Shown: piece by piece, positions 36,786-49,139 of the stretch | Layout: the number at the start of each line of letters is the position of its first letter | How positions within the stretch are numbered: the stretch's first letter is position 1 | Assembly (NCBI GenBank): GCA_910589415.1 | Contig: OU342635.1 | Coordinates: 41,070,929 to 41,134,928, forward strand | Reading direction: 5' to 3' | From: Malachius bipustulatus | Taxonomy: Eukaryota > Arthropoda > Insecta > Coleoptera > Melyridae | Length of the DNA stretch: 64,000 nt | The notes under the pieces: generated by a model | What the model was told of the DNA's origin: nothing | Seen by the model: only the letters and a program-made list of their open reading frames with translations | Databases searched by the model: none | Made by a program: the position numbers and the translations under genes

Positions 36786-37523
36786 TTACACGAGCTTCAA
36801 ATTCTGTAACCAGTCTATTGTTTCTGTGGAAATTTCATGAATTGCTTGAAAACCTCCTGAAAATTTGGTTAAAGGACATTCATTGACAATGTGATTGATG
36901 GATTCTTCAGGATGTCCGCAAATACAGGAAGCGCTTGGTATTAAATTCCATTTATGTAACATTGAATTACATCTACCGTGTCCTGTTCTTAAGCGATTTA
37001 CTTGTGCAGACTTTCCTTCTTATTTCAAAACCGTTGACTACTGATGAAGGTTCTTCGATTAAAGTGTTGTTGAATAAAAAAACACTTTTATTTCGCCAAT
37101 CTTTTCTCCATTCATCTTCAATTTTAAATGGTCGATCCAGGTATGTTTCTAGCCACACAGGTCTTCTTGATTTTAATCTCGTTGTTGGAAGATTATTCAG
37201 GTCCGATATTATTGAAAAATCATCTGGAAATGTTCGGTATTTATTCATGATTTCATGTGTTGCTTGTTGTCTTCGGAGATTAGATGGAGCAATATTTGAC
37301 AAAACAGGTAACCAAGGGATCGGAGTTGGGAAATTGTTCCAGTAATAATTCTTAATGTTTGGTTCAGTTGAATATCCACTTTTGATTGATGTACACTGTT
37401 GAGCCATACGGTTGCACAATCATGAAAATGTCCACCGATCATGACCCCCAGATCACGAAAAAGTGGTTTTCCAAAATTCACCTGCCCACGATATACGTTT
37501 ATATGAAAATTAGTTAAAGGCAA
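36786..37523 (-). pseudogene. RTE-type LINE C-terminal remnant
   Basis: Minus-strand frames give LGVMIGGHFHDCATVWLNSV, LNQTLRIITGTI, LPVLSNIAPSNLRRQQATHE, RPVWLETYLDRPF and, after a frame slip near 36975, RLRTGHGRCNSMLHKWNL. A Cys-His knuckle (SCICGHPEESINHIVNEC) and IDWLQNLKLV with a stop at 36786-36788 follow. This is the usual C-terminus of RTE-like elements. At least two frameshifts are present, and the RT catalytic part is absent. Confidence 0.75.
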
Positions 37524-37564
37524 GCGGTGTCACAAATAAAAGGTGTGATCCTTTTTTGTTAAAC

Positions 37565-37607
37565 TCTACCTATATTTCGATCTTAATTTCAGATCTTCAT
37601 AAGGAGA
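37565..37607 (-). ncRNA. Hammerhead-like ribozyme motif of a Penelope element, core mutated
   Basis: On the minus strand, CTTATGAA is followed by GATCT-GAAATTA-AGATC (a 5-bp stem with a loop) and then GAAA. This is the CUGAUGA / stem II / GAAA arrangement of hammerhead ribozymes carried by Penelope-like elements, with the invariant G of CUGAUGA replaced by U. It lies about 100 bp from a Penelope RT frame on the opposite strand, so it may be an inverted terminal copy. Loss of the core G predicts no self-cleavage. Confidence 0.5.
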
Positions 37608-37707
37608 ACTGTAATAATTACAAGAAATCAATATTTTTTATATAACAATCTTAAGATAAATAATTAAATTCCAAAAAAAGAATTTCTAAAGTTAATAAAA
37701 TTTATTT

Positions 37708-38800
37708 TTGAGTCCAATTAGGTTTTATTCACAAATCTTTGGATGTCCTATGGGAAGCATTTTAAGTCCAATTTTACCTCATATAATTATGTCAAGCTTA
37801 TTAAAATATTGTATTCCAAAACTATCTTTTGAATTACCTTTCATTTACCAATATGTTGATGATTTAATTCTTGCAATACCTGAAGAAAAATCAGATGAAA
37901 TTTTATCAATTTTTAATATGTATGACACACATATTAAGTTCACTGTTGAAAAAGAAGACCAAAGATCTATTCCTTTTTTAGATACAAAATTGATAAGAAA
38001 AGAAGATAATAAAATAATTCTAGATTGGTATAGAAAACCAACAAGTAGTGGAAGATACATTCATATTCACTCCTATCACAGTCAAAAAATAAAAATTAAT
38101 GTTATTTTAGGCCTAAAACAACGAGTAACCAGAATTACACATCAATCCTTGAGAGATAACGCACTAAGAAAAATTAGAGATCTTATGTTAGAAAATGGTT
38201 ATCCTAAAAAATACATTAACAAATTAATTTTTAACACACCTAATTGATCTAATACCTTAACAACTACAGAAATTAACACTGATCAAACAAACTTACAAGT
38301 TACACAATTATTAATAAATTCTGACACCACACAGAATACAGTTGATAACATTAATAATAATCATTTGAAATTCACAACTTTTCCCTACATTGAAAACTTA
38401 ACACACAAAATTATGAAAAATTTTAAAGAAAATAATATAAAGTTTGCCCTTTATAATTACTTGACAAATAATACAATTTTTAATAAAAATAAAGATAAAA
38501 TTCAAGTTTTAGATAGATCAAATTTAACTTTGTAATCATTGTAATCATATTGGACACACTTCTCAATTGTTAAAAGAAAGAGTATCTTTACATAAAAGTG
38601 ACTTAGACTTAGGCCAAATAGATGCACTTTAGCTAACCATGTACCATTAATACATACTAACTGTGAAATGGATTATGAAAATATTAAGATATTAGAAACA
38701 GAAAGTAATCTTTTTAAAAGACAATTTTTATAAATGTGTCACATAAATGAAAATATCGATAACTGTATACATTTAAAATCAGATATACCTACAAAATTTA
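37708..38800 (+). pseudogene. Penelope-like element: RT end plus decayed GIY-YIG endonuclease
   Basis: The frame 37708-38247 covers the end of a Penelope-type RT: GCPMGSILSPILPHIIMSSL, catalytic YVDD (near 37855), FTVEKEDQRSIPFLDTKLIR and DWYRKPTSSGRYIHIHSYHS. After a stop, further frames (about 38370-38760) read FPYIENLTHKIMKNF, LDRSNLTL, IGHTSQLLKERVSLHKSDLD and NCEMDYENIKILETES, matching the linker and GIY-YIG endonuclease region with many breaks. The N-terminal half of the RT is absent. It sits in the block unique to unit A. Confidence 0.82.
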
Positions 38801-39029
38801 AATAGAATATATAGCTATATTTTGGACTTTTATTATATTTTGGATATACACAAAAATTTTTAAACAATTTATAGACAGGTACCTTCCTAATTTCATAAGT
38901 AAATAAATACCAACCTAATGAACGTATATAAAAATAAGTGTTGAAGTCTTAGTACTGTTTAGATTCCTTTGTTTTGATTTTTGAGAAAATAATCCATTAT
39001 TCAAAATATTAAAAAACTTCAAAACTTTT

Positions 39030-40530
39030 ATGTCATAAAATGTATTTTCAAGATTAGTGAACGAACTTTTGGATTCTTGTAAAACTTTGGAATTACGTCA
39101 GATTTTCGTTGAAAAAATTTCCAAAAGTCACGTTACTTCTACAGGGTGACCTTCCAAAATTCTAAAAATCCGGTTGTTAAGGCACGGTTTCTGGTCGCTG
39201 TTTTCAATCTAGGGGCTGTAATTTTTGTGAGAGTAAGATGTCTACAAGGAGTGGTCTGGTATTGCACTTGAGCAAAATCGGCCGAGCCGTTTCAAAATGG
39301 CGGCCATTTTAATTTTCGAAAAATTGACTATTTTTTGAATTTCTATATGAGCAAGATGACAAAAAAACCGTGGAATCAGATTAACAAGATTTGAAGAAAA
39401 CTATTGGAGATTTGAGTTAATGCAAAAAAATTTGCATTATTTCTATTAATAAGCCAGTGGCGTGGGCAGGAAAAGGGTAAAAATGGATAAATTTCTATAA
39501 CAGTTTTTGAGCACATTTTTGAAGGAATTGAACCAAAATTTTTACAGTATATAGACAACTATACTAATACTCTTTAATCTTCAAAAATTTCAAGGATTAA
39601 ATAAAATAAAAATGGCGGAGGTATTCGAATTTATTTTACATGAGTTCATTTCTCTAAAATTTAGAAAACGCTCTTGTAGCTTCATCTTTCAAGATTAGTG
39701 AAAGAAATTTTTTACTCTTGTGAAACTTTGGGATGACGTTAAATTTTCGTTGAAAAAGTTTGCAAAAGTCGCGTTACTTCTACAGGGTGTCCTTTAAAAT
39801 TTCGAAACATATCCGGTCCATGTGGCACGGTTTTCTGGTCGCAGTTTTCAATCTAGGAGGCTGTAATTTTTTTGTGAGGAAGATATCCACAAGTAGTGGT
39901 CTGGTATTGCATTTTTTGAGCAAATACGATCGAGCCGTTTCAAAATGGCGGCTTTTTGAATTTTAGGGAAAAAGGCTATTTTTTAGTCAGTGTATAAGCA
40001 ATATAGAAAGAAAACTTTTCACCTATTTCGTAATATTTCGCCAAACAAAATAATGAGGATGACAATAATTAAAGGCTTGTTGAATAACTTAACGATTGAA
40101 TGTTTATTTCGAATAATATAAAAATGAGGAAAAGCCCAGCGATCCGTCGTGTACCCTTCTAATATTCAGACCCGAGGCTACTTGATTTAAAACCAGCACC
40201 AGCACCAGCTGCGCACCAGGCATGTTTTCATCCTCCGATCTCGCCATCAAGCTGGCCGTTTTCATGAAATTTGAATGCAATAAAATTTTAATTATTTTCA
40301 TTAATAAGCTAGTGGCGTGGATAAGAATAGGGTAAGAATGGCTAAATTCCTTTAACTGATTTTGAGCACATTATACTAATAAATAACCTTTAACTCTCCA
40401 AAATTTCAAGAAGCAAATAAGAGAAATGGCGGAGTTATTCGAATTTTTTTACATGATGTTTATTTCTCTAAAATTTCAAATGTTCGATTTTCAGAACTCG
40501 CCTGTAACTTTTTAAAGTTAGTCAGTGGCG
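39030..40530. repeat. Two-copy direct tandem repeat, unit ~640-830 bp
   Basis: CAAGATTAGTGAACGAACTT (39049) recurs as CAAGATTAGTGAAAGAAATT (39690). Each is followed by TTTTCGTTGAAAAA, GTTACTTCTACAGGGTG, TTTTCAATCTAGG..GCTGTAATTT, GGTCTGGTATTGCA and GAGCCGTTTCAAAATGGCGG. The second copy is lengthened by about 280 bp of unrelated DNA near 40020-40310. It is non-coding and lies inside the unit A-specific block. Confidence 0.75.
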
Positions 40531-41040
40531 GGTATAGGAAAAGGGACGAAATTGTTAAATTTTGTCAAATTTTTTTTTGGTTTATTATGTGTAAAAATCT
40601 ATTTTATGGCACGCTTTCAAACGAAATGAATTGAAATTATCACAGTAAACCACTACGCTAATTCGACCTGACTATGGAAAAATTCAGAAAGCCAACTTAA
40701 AAGGCGGCAAAAGTTTTCATAATCGAATCTCATAAAATACACTATTTATTCGATTGGTGCGCAAGAAGGTTTTTTTTCAAGATGTTTTCTTATATTGTTG
40801 CAAGGTCCGGATTGACAACGTTCGCGGTCAGCTCGATAATTCGATTTTTGTCAAACCGGACCTTGTCAAACTGCGGACTTTGCCAGAGAAATTTAATGGA
40901 TCCGATCAAACCTCCGAACTTCGGAAAAAAATTTTTGCTAAAAAAAAATTGATCTTACCGAACCTACTCGAACCGTATCTTGCAGCAAGAAAGAAATTCC
41001 GAGCTGACCAGACGTTTTCTAATCCGAGGGGGTGTTCACT

Positions 41041-41152
41041 CATGGAAATAATTGTATACTATTATAGTGGAAATAACTCGGACTAATATGAAAATAACTA
41101 AAGATAATTGGAAATAAAATGGAAATCAGTGGAAATAATCTAGAAATAGTCA

Positions 41153-41184
<32 letters not shown>

Positions 41185-41665
41185 ACTTTATTGCCCAACA
41201 GATTGAAAAAATCCATTTACAGGACAAAATAACAATTGAAAATACAACAACAGTATTATGTACTATATCTTATATCACTAGAGAACAATTTATTGATATT
41301 ATAAACATCAAAATTTATAAGTTTCTACAATACTCTGCCTTAAAACATAATATGAGAAGAAAAAAACAGAAAAAAATGAAGAACAACACAAAGATTGATA
41401 ATGTGGAAATAGTAGGAATAATGTGGAAATAGTGGACATAAAGTGGAAATATTTTATTGAAAAAAGTGGAAATAGCGTGGAAATAGTATAAATAATGTGG
41501 AAATAAAATGGAAATAGTGGAAACAATTTGGAAATAGTAGAAATAATGTAGAAATAGTGGAAATCATATGGAAGTAATGTGGAAATAGTGAACATAAAGT
41601 CTAAATAGTCGAAATAAAATGGAAATAGTGGAAATAATTTAGTATGTGGAAATAATTATTATACA
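41041..41665. repeat. GGAAATA minisatellite
   Basis: Degenerate units of the form TGGAAATAGTGGAAATAATG fill the stretch. The minus-strand frame here is repeat translation. The array is split by the LINE tail fragment at 41153-41380. Confidence 0.8.
41153..41380 (-). mobile_element. LINE 3' UTR fragment with (ATT)n tail
   Basis: An ATAATAATAATAATAATAAT run (41153-41183) followed by ACACTTTATTGCCCAACAG, read on the minus strand, is a typical Jockey-type 3' end. About 200 bp of UTR remains and no coding sequence. It is inserted within the GGAAATA minisatellite. Confidence 0.6.
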
Positions 41666-41669
41666 CTTC

Positions 41670-42900
41670 TGCATCGAGTGAGCACTTCCTCGGTCAAACC
41701 TGACTAATTTATTAAAAATAATACCTAACAATTTTGCAATAATTGAATATGTCAAAGTCTTGTTTGTGCATGCTATATAGGTATGGTGCAAATATTACGT
41801 GGAGAGGTAAATGCTTCAATACATTGATACGAGGCGTGGTATTCCGAAAAGTGTAATTACGGTTTGCGGATGATCTCGTAGGTACATCTAGCTGGAGCAT
41901 GCATATAATATGTAAAAATTTCCGGGCAATCCGAGGCTCCACTGATGAGTCCATTTAGAAGAGTTATTTCGGATTATTCATACGTCTAGACGACAGACTC
42001 GATAGTCCAAACTGTGACAGTAACATTTGGGGGTAACATAGTCAGGTGGAAAAATACCATCCATTTTATAACATAAATGTTTTAGAATGCGTCCTTGTCT
42101 TTCTCAAGACCTGAACTAAGAGAAGAATATGCCGGGTCTCAGACGATAGACGCATATTTAAGTTTAAATTTCACATGTTTCTGAAAAAGTAGTTGCACTG
42201 CGGAAACCGAAATATCTCTAGGTACTAGTACGGAAAATGAAACCTAGAACCTTATTAAAGGTATGAGTCAGATACGGTTTTGTTGATATGAAGCACGAAT
42301 AAAAAGAGTTTGGAATCAAATGTTACTGCCAAATCGCGGAAAGTTGATGATCTGTCAATCTGTCACTCGATCTAAATTTTCACGAAGCTGTAAGAAATCA
42401 TCTAATGTTTTAACAGACAAAATAGTTATTTATCTAAAGAGGGCCGAAGGAAGAAGATTACGCCCGCGGACTTGATACGTTTTAGAGTCCCCAGAGTAAT
42501 CCACTCTCGCTAAAATATGGAATGGAGAAAAAAACGCGCGGAAAAAACGAACTTCAAGTAACAATGCTTAGGAATTAACCTTAATAATATCCTAAGGGAA
42601 AAATGTTTCAAGGTTTATTGATTAAAGCGGTTGCCAATCCAATTAGTTATAAAATTACTTGATTCTACAGTAACGGATATGTATACCTACATGGTCGCAA
42701 TATTCAGAATTACAGGAAAAAAATTTAATACCATAAATTTGTCCCTCAATTTACCGTACAATCAACAATCAACTCATTTAATAATGTTCAATGTTCCTGT
42801 CTGTAGGTATATCTAATTACATGTTATCATTTTTCAATCATGGTAGTAGAGGAGTTTTTTCTTCCAGTAGAGGAACGTGATTGTTTCATCCAGCAGAAGC
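41670..42900. other. Distal part of unit A, intergenic
   Basis: No gene. From about 42025 this is duplicated in unit B (near 49950, 52305, 56490, 57970 and 58600), and it supplies the empty target sites for four unit B insertions. The last ~60 bp (TCATCCAGCAGAAGCGAT) match the 5' flank of OR first exons. Confidence 0.6.
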
Positions 42901-43344
42901 GATATTTTTAAATATTGATTTATTACACACTGAGATTTCATTACTAAAATTTTATTAGGTATGCAATACTTCACTGGTTCATTACAATATTACAATGTCT
43001 TATTACAATAATATTCTATTACAGTCGTGAAGAATTGGGCAAAATAACTCAAAATGAGCACAAGTTAACGAGCAAGTCAAAAAATATTTATGAAGAATTC
43101 CATTTAACCGATAAAGGAAAAAAATGTCTCAGCTCTTGTCTAAGGAGGAAATTTTTGACTCTATACGTATAATGAAAATTAAATCATGAATCAAACGAAG
43201 AAGAAGTGATTAAAGAAAATGAATGAAGAAAAAGAGAGATACACTGACAGCAACAGAATTACCAGCGAGTGTTATCAAGAATTGGGGCATGGAGAAGTGG
43301 AAGTGATATTTAGTTGATGGTATATCTTTACACACTTCCCCAGA

Positions 43345-44367
43345 CGGTAGAGTCACGTGATTTTTTGGTCTTTATGACTTTAATGACAGACAAATGACGT
43401 GATTATGTCACATCCCGTCGACTTGATTTTTAGACGTCGTACGGTTATTTGGCGTAGTATTATGACTGAGGGAAGCAAAACGAGAGTCATGGATAAAGCA
43501 CTGTGAGAGGACATAGAAGGAACTCAAGAATATGCTAGACTCCATTCACATCCTGAAGACAGAGAGTGGCAAATATACAGAAACAGGAGAGGACACAAGG
43601 AGGGAACTATTCAGGGTCCATTTTCCAGGATCTCAAGTCACCGATCTATCTCCACAAGACTGCCTAAATGCAGAACTGGGACCCTCACAGAGGATGAACA
43701 GGGAGAGTTGGCAGGTTGGCATAAGTCGGTGATAGACGAGAACAAAATCAAATGTGCGATCAATTCCTTTGACCCTACAAATCATCGGGCGTGGATGGTA
43801 GTTACCCAATAATGTTGCAGAAATAAGGACCACATCTTCTGACAAAGAGGCTATGTTTGATCCTCAGGGGCAGTCTTGCACTGGGACACATAGCTGAAGC
43901 CTGGACCCTAATTAGAGTAATTTATATGCCTAAACCTGGGAAAACGGGACAGGAAGGGGCAAAATATCTAACACTAATAAATCTCATGCCCTTCTTACTG
44001 AAGACTTTTGAAAAACTTCTCGATATTAGGCACATAAGGGATGATGTCTTGGCAAACAGACCACTTAACAAGACCAACATGCATATAGAACAGGAAAATC
44101 AATGGAATTAGCTTTACATCAATTGGTGAAAAAGGCTGAATATGTATATTATGTGCTTTTTTGGACATTAGAAGGTGCGTTTGACAACGCATCCTTAGAA
44201 TCAATATTCAATGCTTTGAGGAATAGAGGAATCCATGCAACAATATGCAGGTGGATAGACTGAATGATGAAAAATAGATTGGTTGTGCATCCCTACCTTA
44301 TTTCGGTCAGGGACCAAAAATGATTAAAAAATGACGCATTATAATACGTAGCTCTGCTGCCCGGGTC
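43345..44367. mobile_element. MITE with GCAGCAGAG-type termini, unit B copy, LINE-interrupted
   Basis: The left part (GTCACGTGATTTTTTGGTC onward, 43352) and right part (AGCTCTGCTGCCCGG, ending about 44366) match the ends of the unit A MITE at 21789-22268. About 0.9 kb of LINE debris replaces its middle. The flanking CTCTGACACAGCAGTAG is shared with unit A, confirming orthologous placement. Confidence 0.65.
43450..44335 (+). pseudogene. Decayed LINE (endonuclease-RT junction and RT fingers)
   Basis: Fragments in order: RESWIKHCEEDIEGTQEYAR, LFRVHFPGSQVTDLS, AINSFDPTNHRAW, then AEAWTLIRVIYMPKPGKTGQ, LLKTFEKLLDIRHIRDDVLA and, across further breaks, LHQLVKKAEYVYYV with FLDIRRCV/DNASLES (A-box region). 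The AWxxxRVxxxPKPGK and HIRDxVL pattern belongs to the I/Jockey side of LINEs. Many stops and frame shifts show it is old. Confidence 0.7.
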
Positions 44368-44369
44368 TC

Positions 44370-44788
44370 TGACACAGCAGTAGGTAAAACTTTGAGAAGA
44401 AAAAAGATACAGAGATGAGGACGACTGGGACTGATTTAGCTCCAAGCCAAAAATAATGCACACGTTTGAAGCAGTTTTTCTTGAATCATGCGGCAGTGCA
44501 ATAGTTATTTGTATTGGTTGAGTGGTTAAACTTTTACCGATTGAATTGTGAGAGCCGTAAATTCTTCTTCTTTGTCATATAGTTATCTACGTTTCCACAT
44601 GTAAAAATTTTGGTGTTTTTATGCAAAACTCTCTATAGTAGAATTAAGTTTTTATTACTTCTGCAGATTAGTAAAGTACGAGGTGATGCAATAGTAAAAT
44701 AACAAGTAACATATTTAGCAAGAAAGCGACATAGCTTGGTCACTTCTTTCTGGTTCTAAAGGTATAACTAATATATTATGCTTTATCT
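44370..44788. other. 3' flank of OR B
   Basis: Intergenic sequence downstream of the OR B stop. From about 44650 it matches the OR A 3' flank. No polyadenylation signal was assigned. Confidence 0.4.
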
Positions 44789-47700
44789 TCATTCCATTGG
44801 TAGAATGATTATACCAAATAATATACCTTTTATTACCTAAAAAAGAAAAAAAACATGACAGCATAAGCACATAATCCAATATCTTACAGTAATAAATACT
44901 CCTAAAGACATATAACCAAAAGGACCAGTGGTCAACACTAACGGCTGCTGAGTCCTGAAAATAATGAACCAAACGTCTTTCTTTAATGATTGATTAAACT
45001 CCATCCAATTGGCGAAGTATAAACCAGAACCGACTGCTGCACTCTGAAGCAAAATAAATGACCTTAAACTTTATTGTTAAAAGATTAGAAGTTCTTACCT
45101 CGTTTAATAAAATTTCTCCTCCAACTGAGTTCAATAATAAAGAAAAGGTCCAGCTTATTATGTGAATTAATGGTGCAACCGGACTTTGCTGTAATAATAA
45201 TAGAAGTTATTATTAGAATTATTTTTCGTTCACATTAAGTGTAGTATTCGCCAAAATAAACAGTAAGTATACATACTGATAATGAAAATTATTGTATTTA
45301 TTTACAAGTTTAATAATTAACATTATTTAAAAAATATTTTATTAGCAAAACTGGAAAGCACAAGCGCAGACTGACTGAACTTCGAATGGAATTCAACTTT
45401 ACTTGGGAATTCAAATTGATATTCCAGTTCGCTTGCGTCGAGAGTTCATTGCATTGCGATTGAATCCAAAGCATTGCGAGACGGGAGATCTCTAATAAAA
45501 CATTTATTTTTTCCATTTAACATGTTCATACTGGCGATAGTTATATCTACTAAAAGTACACACCCAAGTCAAATGCATTATTTGATTAAGGATACCTCCA
45601 ATGACGAAAGAAGTAAAAAAAGTGTGAATGCACATTACCATGGAACAGCAAGCATTCATCGAGTCCATAAGTCTAAAATGATTTCCCAATTAATTTTTAT
45701 ATCCAAATTATTTGACGACTTACTCGATAATGTGTTGATGATGCTTCACCAGATGATACAAATCGTCTTTAACAATTCCTGATACCGATAAAGACTTTAA
45801 ATGGCTCTTCAAGTTTCTCATATGAACAACTAAGTGAACGTTCATTTGAAAAATCAACATACAATTCAACGCTGCCGGAACCACACCTGCGTAAGCAGCA
45901 AATATCTGCAATGCAATTATCACTGGCTTAAGAATCATCAAATTAATATCCGGCACGACCCATGGCGGTGTTGGTATGAAATACCCACAAAGCTCCTTAA
46001 ATCCTTTCGCCTTGTAAAACTCCTCACATTTTGGCCGTTCAATGACTGGAATAAGTCCATAAATTATAATACCAACTGCTATGAAATAATAAAATCCATT
46101 CGTGAGCAAACTGAGGATGGCCTCGATTCTGTCAAAGTCTTTTGGTCTTCCAAATTTAAATTCAGAGAGTTCGAGTAGCACTCGAGCATATTGACTTTGT
46201 TTAAAATAAAATTCCAAAGATACTAGACTCAAGGAAAATGCAGCCAAACATACAACCACGTCTTCATATATCGCTACATCTAAGTCATCTAAAAATAGAA
46301 CAATTGTTATTCGAGTGAAATCAAAATAAAGAGCACGGCGGGTTTGGCTTGCACCATAAGATACGCCCCAGGCAGTCAACTTTATTAATACCAAATTAAA
46401 AGTCCCACAAAATTATTTATTCTCTAACACAACTACTTATAACTTATAACAATAATCTCCAAATCTAAATAATCAGCTGCAGATCTCTGAGGTGCCATCG
46501 AAGTTATCTAGGAGCTTCACTGACATGTCTCTCATCACAATAACGCATTGTCAAACATGCATAGAACGCGGAACCATTCTGGTATTTAGTAGAACTGTCA
46601 GTTACACTGTCCTTGCAATATGTCATTCCTGTCATGTCAGCCGAGAACCGTCTCAAATCGAACTGCCGAGTCATAACCACAATTGCAGAATGTAAACAAA
46701 AACAAATAAAATTAAGAATCCAGAACACTTCGCGAGTGCTCCCTCGTTATAATATTATATGTATAACAGAGGCGCTATCGAACTGTGAAAAGGACAGTCA
46801 TCGATAACAATTGAGAAATAAATGAAAACATGAAAACAAAATATCGTTTACAGTTCAGATAACTTTATCATTAGTTCTGTACCCTATACAGTCATTCACA
46901 CACATAAAAATATAAATAAGCAATGGAGAAAAATAACACGCCTTGTTGTCGACCTAGTTCTTTCTAGCGCCAGCGACGTTAAAAAGATAAAAGTAAAATA
47001 GTCTACAGACACTATTAATGAAGTAAAGTGAACCGTCATCAATAAAGATTTACTTTTACTTTTCGGATTTACGGTTTTTAGCCGATGTTTCCAAAAATCC
47101 AAAACCAATTGACCAATAATAATTATAAATCTGAAACCGGTTATCGAATGCACTTTTCCCTTAAAACTTTCCTCATTTAATCTTTGGTGTAGGTGTAATA
47201 GGAAACGATATTCCTGTACAGAGAAGCGATCTGGGACAGCCTGTATACGAAAATTTTTAAGAAATTATTCTCTCAGTTTCTTTTCTACTTACTACCTACA
47301 TTTTGTAAAGCTTTGTCAGATTTTTTCCCGCTTCTGTGAGCAGGACGAGCAAAAGTTGAAACAAAACTGAGACTTTGGGGATGATCTGGCTTTACATCTC
47401 CAACAAAATTTGCTTCCAGTACCTATTTATTTATTTTTTATCTTGTCTTATGGCCTTGATCCACAAGTCTTTTTTCCAATATTTTTGAAATTTTAACGAT
47501 TATTCGTGCACCCACAGCACAACACGATGGCTTATTGAAAATTTTACACACGAGCGACGATGATTTATATGCTTAATTTGGACTTGCTGCTAGAGTTTTG
47601 AAAGAACTCCACCCACAGCGTTTTCGTCGCGAAGTAGTACGCCTACACCACGCCGCGCTGCATAGTGTATAGTCCTGAATATTGTGCCAGTGATAGCGCA

Positions 47701-48009
47701 ATTCATATTCTGCAAGTGCACATTTTTTGAAAGTGCTCTTTTTTATGAACTTACTTATACAAAATTAAAATAATCAATTAATTAATATATAGACTCACTC
47801 GTTTTTACATAAATAATGTGTAAAAGGGACGTTATCAGCAAAATATAAGGAAAAGCGATATTTGCGAACGCTTTGATCGTGTAATTAATTCCAGGAGAAA
47901 GTTCTTCGCTTGTCTTCGGCCAAAGAAAATGAAACTGAAGGAATTTCAGACAAGGCCGAAGAATTGTAATTTGTTGCTTGTTTTCAGTGGATACTTCAGG
48001 AGAGATCAT
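44789..48009 (-). CDS. Odorant receptor B (insect 7-TM Or family), six exons, 392 aa
   Basis: Exons in coding order: 48009-47799, 46288-45724, 45672-45564, 45188-45099, 45043-44888 and 44836-44789. Phases (1, 2, 0, 0, 0) and GT-AG borders match the paralogue exactly. The exon 3 donor is a weaker GTGTGT. Residues 1-70 hold the N-terminus and helix 1 (start MISPEVSTEN). Residues 72-258 cover helices 2-4 and the long second loop (IERPKCEEFYKAKGFKELCG). Residues 260-325 span helices 5-6. The C-terminal part carries GGEILLNE, GSGLYFANWMEF, FRTQQPLVLTTG, FGYMSLGVF and a short last exon VIKGILFGIIILPME. The expected role is as an odour-tuning subunit with Orco in antennal neurons; the ligand is unknown. 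It is compact (3.2 kb) and free of frame lesions. It differs from OR A by many scattered substitutions, including N-terminal and helix changes. Confidence 0.9.
46485..46890. other. Unit B-specific piece in OR B intron 1
   Basis: Homology to unit A breaks after about 46480 (A: near 24435) and resumes near 46895 (A: near 24880). The two units hold unrelated sequence between these points. The A version (about 24440-24880) contains a CTTATACAGGGTGTCCAGG stub. Neither piece shows a gene. Confidence 0.5.
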
Positions 48010-48471
48010 TTCCGTTTTCAGAAACTACACGTATACATACAGGTATCGGTTCTGCTGAATGGAAAAACTTATGCTCTAAAAATTATAGAACAAAAACCTT
48101 CTACTGCCATGAAGCTAAAACGACACTAACAGGATAGGAACATCGGTCATCAAATGAGACGGTTTTTGATTGTATAGTAAATTGAGAGACAAATTTATGG
48201 TATTAACTCTATTTTTTTTCTCTCGATAACCCTGAATATTGCTTTGATCAATAAGTATACCTACCCACCTGCATTCAATTCATAATCCTTATCTAAAGAA
48301 TATATTTCTGGAGGTCGTCTTTTCCCGATCTCTGATTGTTTTCATGCATCATAATCATTTTTCCTATAAAATTTTGCATTGATGTAAAATCTAAATTAGA
48401 CCATTACACCCAGCTTTACCCAGTCCAATTTAAAAAAAATTTATGGCCAATGGCAACCCCCTACTTGTGAC

Positions 48472-48990
48472 ACATGATTGTATTTTTTATTCTGTGCTAT
48501 ACTCGGCATATAGCCATCGAGGTCAGTAAATTGAAGAAGCAAATATTTATTTATTTTATTTCATACTAATACATTATAACTAGATAAACGCTTGGTTACC
48601 GTAACTATAAACATATTCCTAACTCCCTTGGGAGTTATATACTGGACTGTTAATACTCCATAACTCCCTCTATTGTTACTATTTGTTTAATTCTGGTAAC
48701 CAACAATATTTGGATTTCATATGTCATTTTCTATACACTTTTCAGTTGATATATCCATGGTAATCATGCCTACTCAATTATTAAAAACTTTCGTGTAATA
48801 ATCAGAAAGCATTATTATTCTTTTAATTTTAAAAACCAACAGATTTGGTTTTTATATTTCATTTTGTATGAAATAAAGTAAACTATGTATCACGTAAGTT
48901 ATTGGATGTTAATAACCTCGGGCAACTTAACAATCCCTCGGGACTATCCTCATAACTCCCTTGATACATAAATAACTATATTTATTTGTT
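48472..48990. other. Unclassified ~0.5 kb insertion in unit B
   Basis: Unit A runs directly from CAACCCCCTACTTG to TTTATTTATCTTATTTC (36045-36080). Unit B has about 520 bp between the same points. The insert contains repeated AACTCCCT(T/C) phrases and a TAACTCCCTTGGGAGTTAT palindrome near 48629. The ends are not clear enough to assign a class. Confidence 0.55.
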
Positions 48991-49139
48991 TATTTATTTG
49001 TAACAACTGTTCAACATAATATAAATTCCAATTACAGAACAAGGAGAATCAAATTGAGAGCTACGAGTATAAACTAAAGTAGACGTAAATTTTCATGAAA
49101 CGGTAACCAAAATGATACACACATAGCAAGTAGCAATAG

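Larger units (their letters stand above)
21345..42905. repeat. Tandem segmental duplication, unit A (odorant receptor locus)
   Basis: Unit A shares colinear blocks with unit B: 21345-21560 with 42910-43165, OR exons 2-6 (22685-24244 with 44789-46288), 24880-25695 with 46900-47660, 34562-36240 with 47670-49605, 36240-36430 with 49600-49795, 40780-40900 with 49810-49930, 42025-42180 with 49950-50021 plus 52305-52390, 42220-42410 with 56490-56530 plus 57970-58135, and 42470-42900 with 58600-59050. Between these blocks each unit carries its own insertions. Homology stops near 42905, where the sequence passes straight into the start of unit B. Confidence 0.88.

Noticed and set aside
41308..41595. 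Minus-strand frame rich in ISTLFPLF-like units
   Set aside because: It is translation of the GGAAATA minisatellite and the adjacent LINE UTR.
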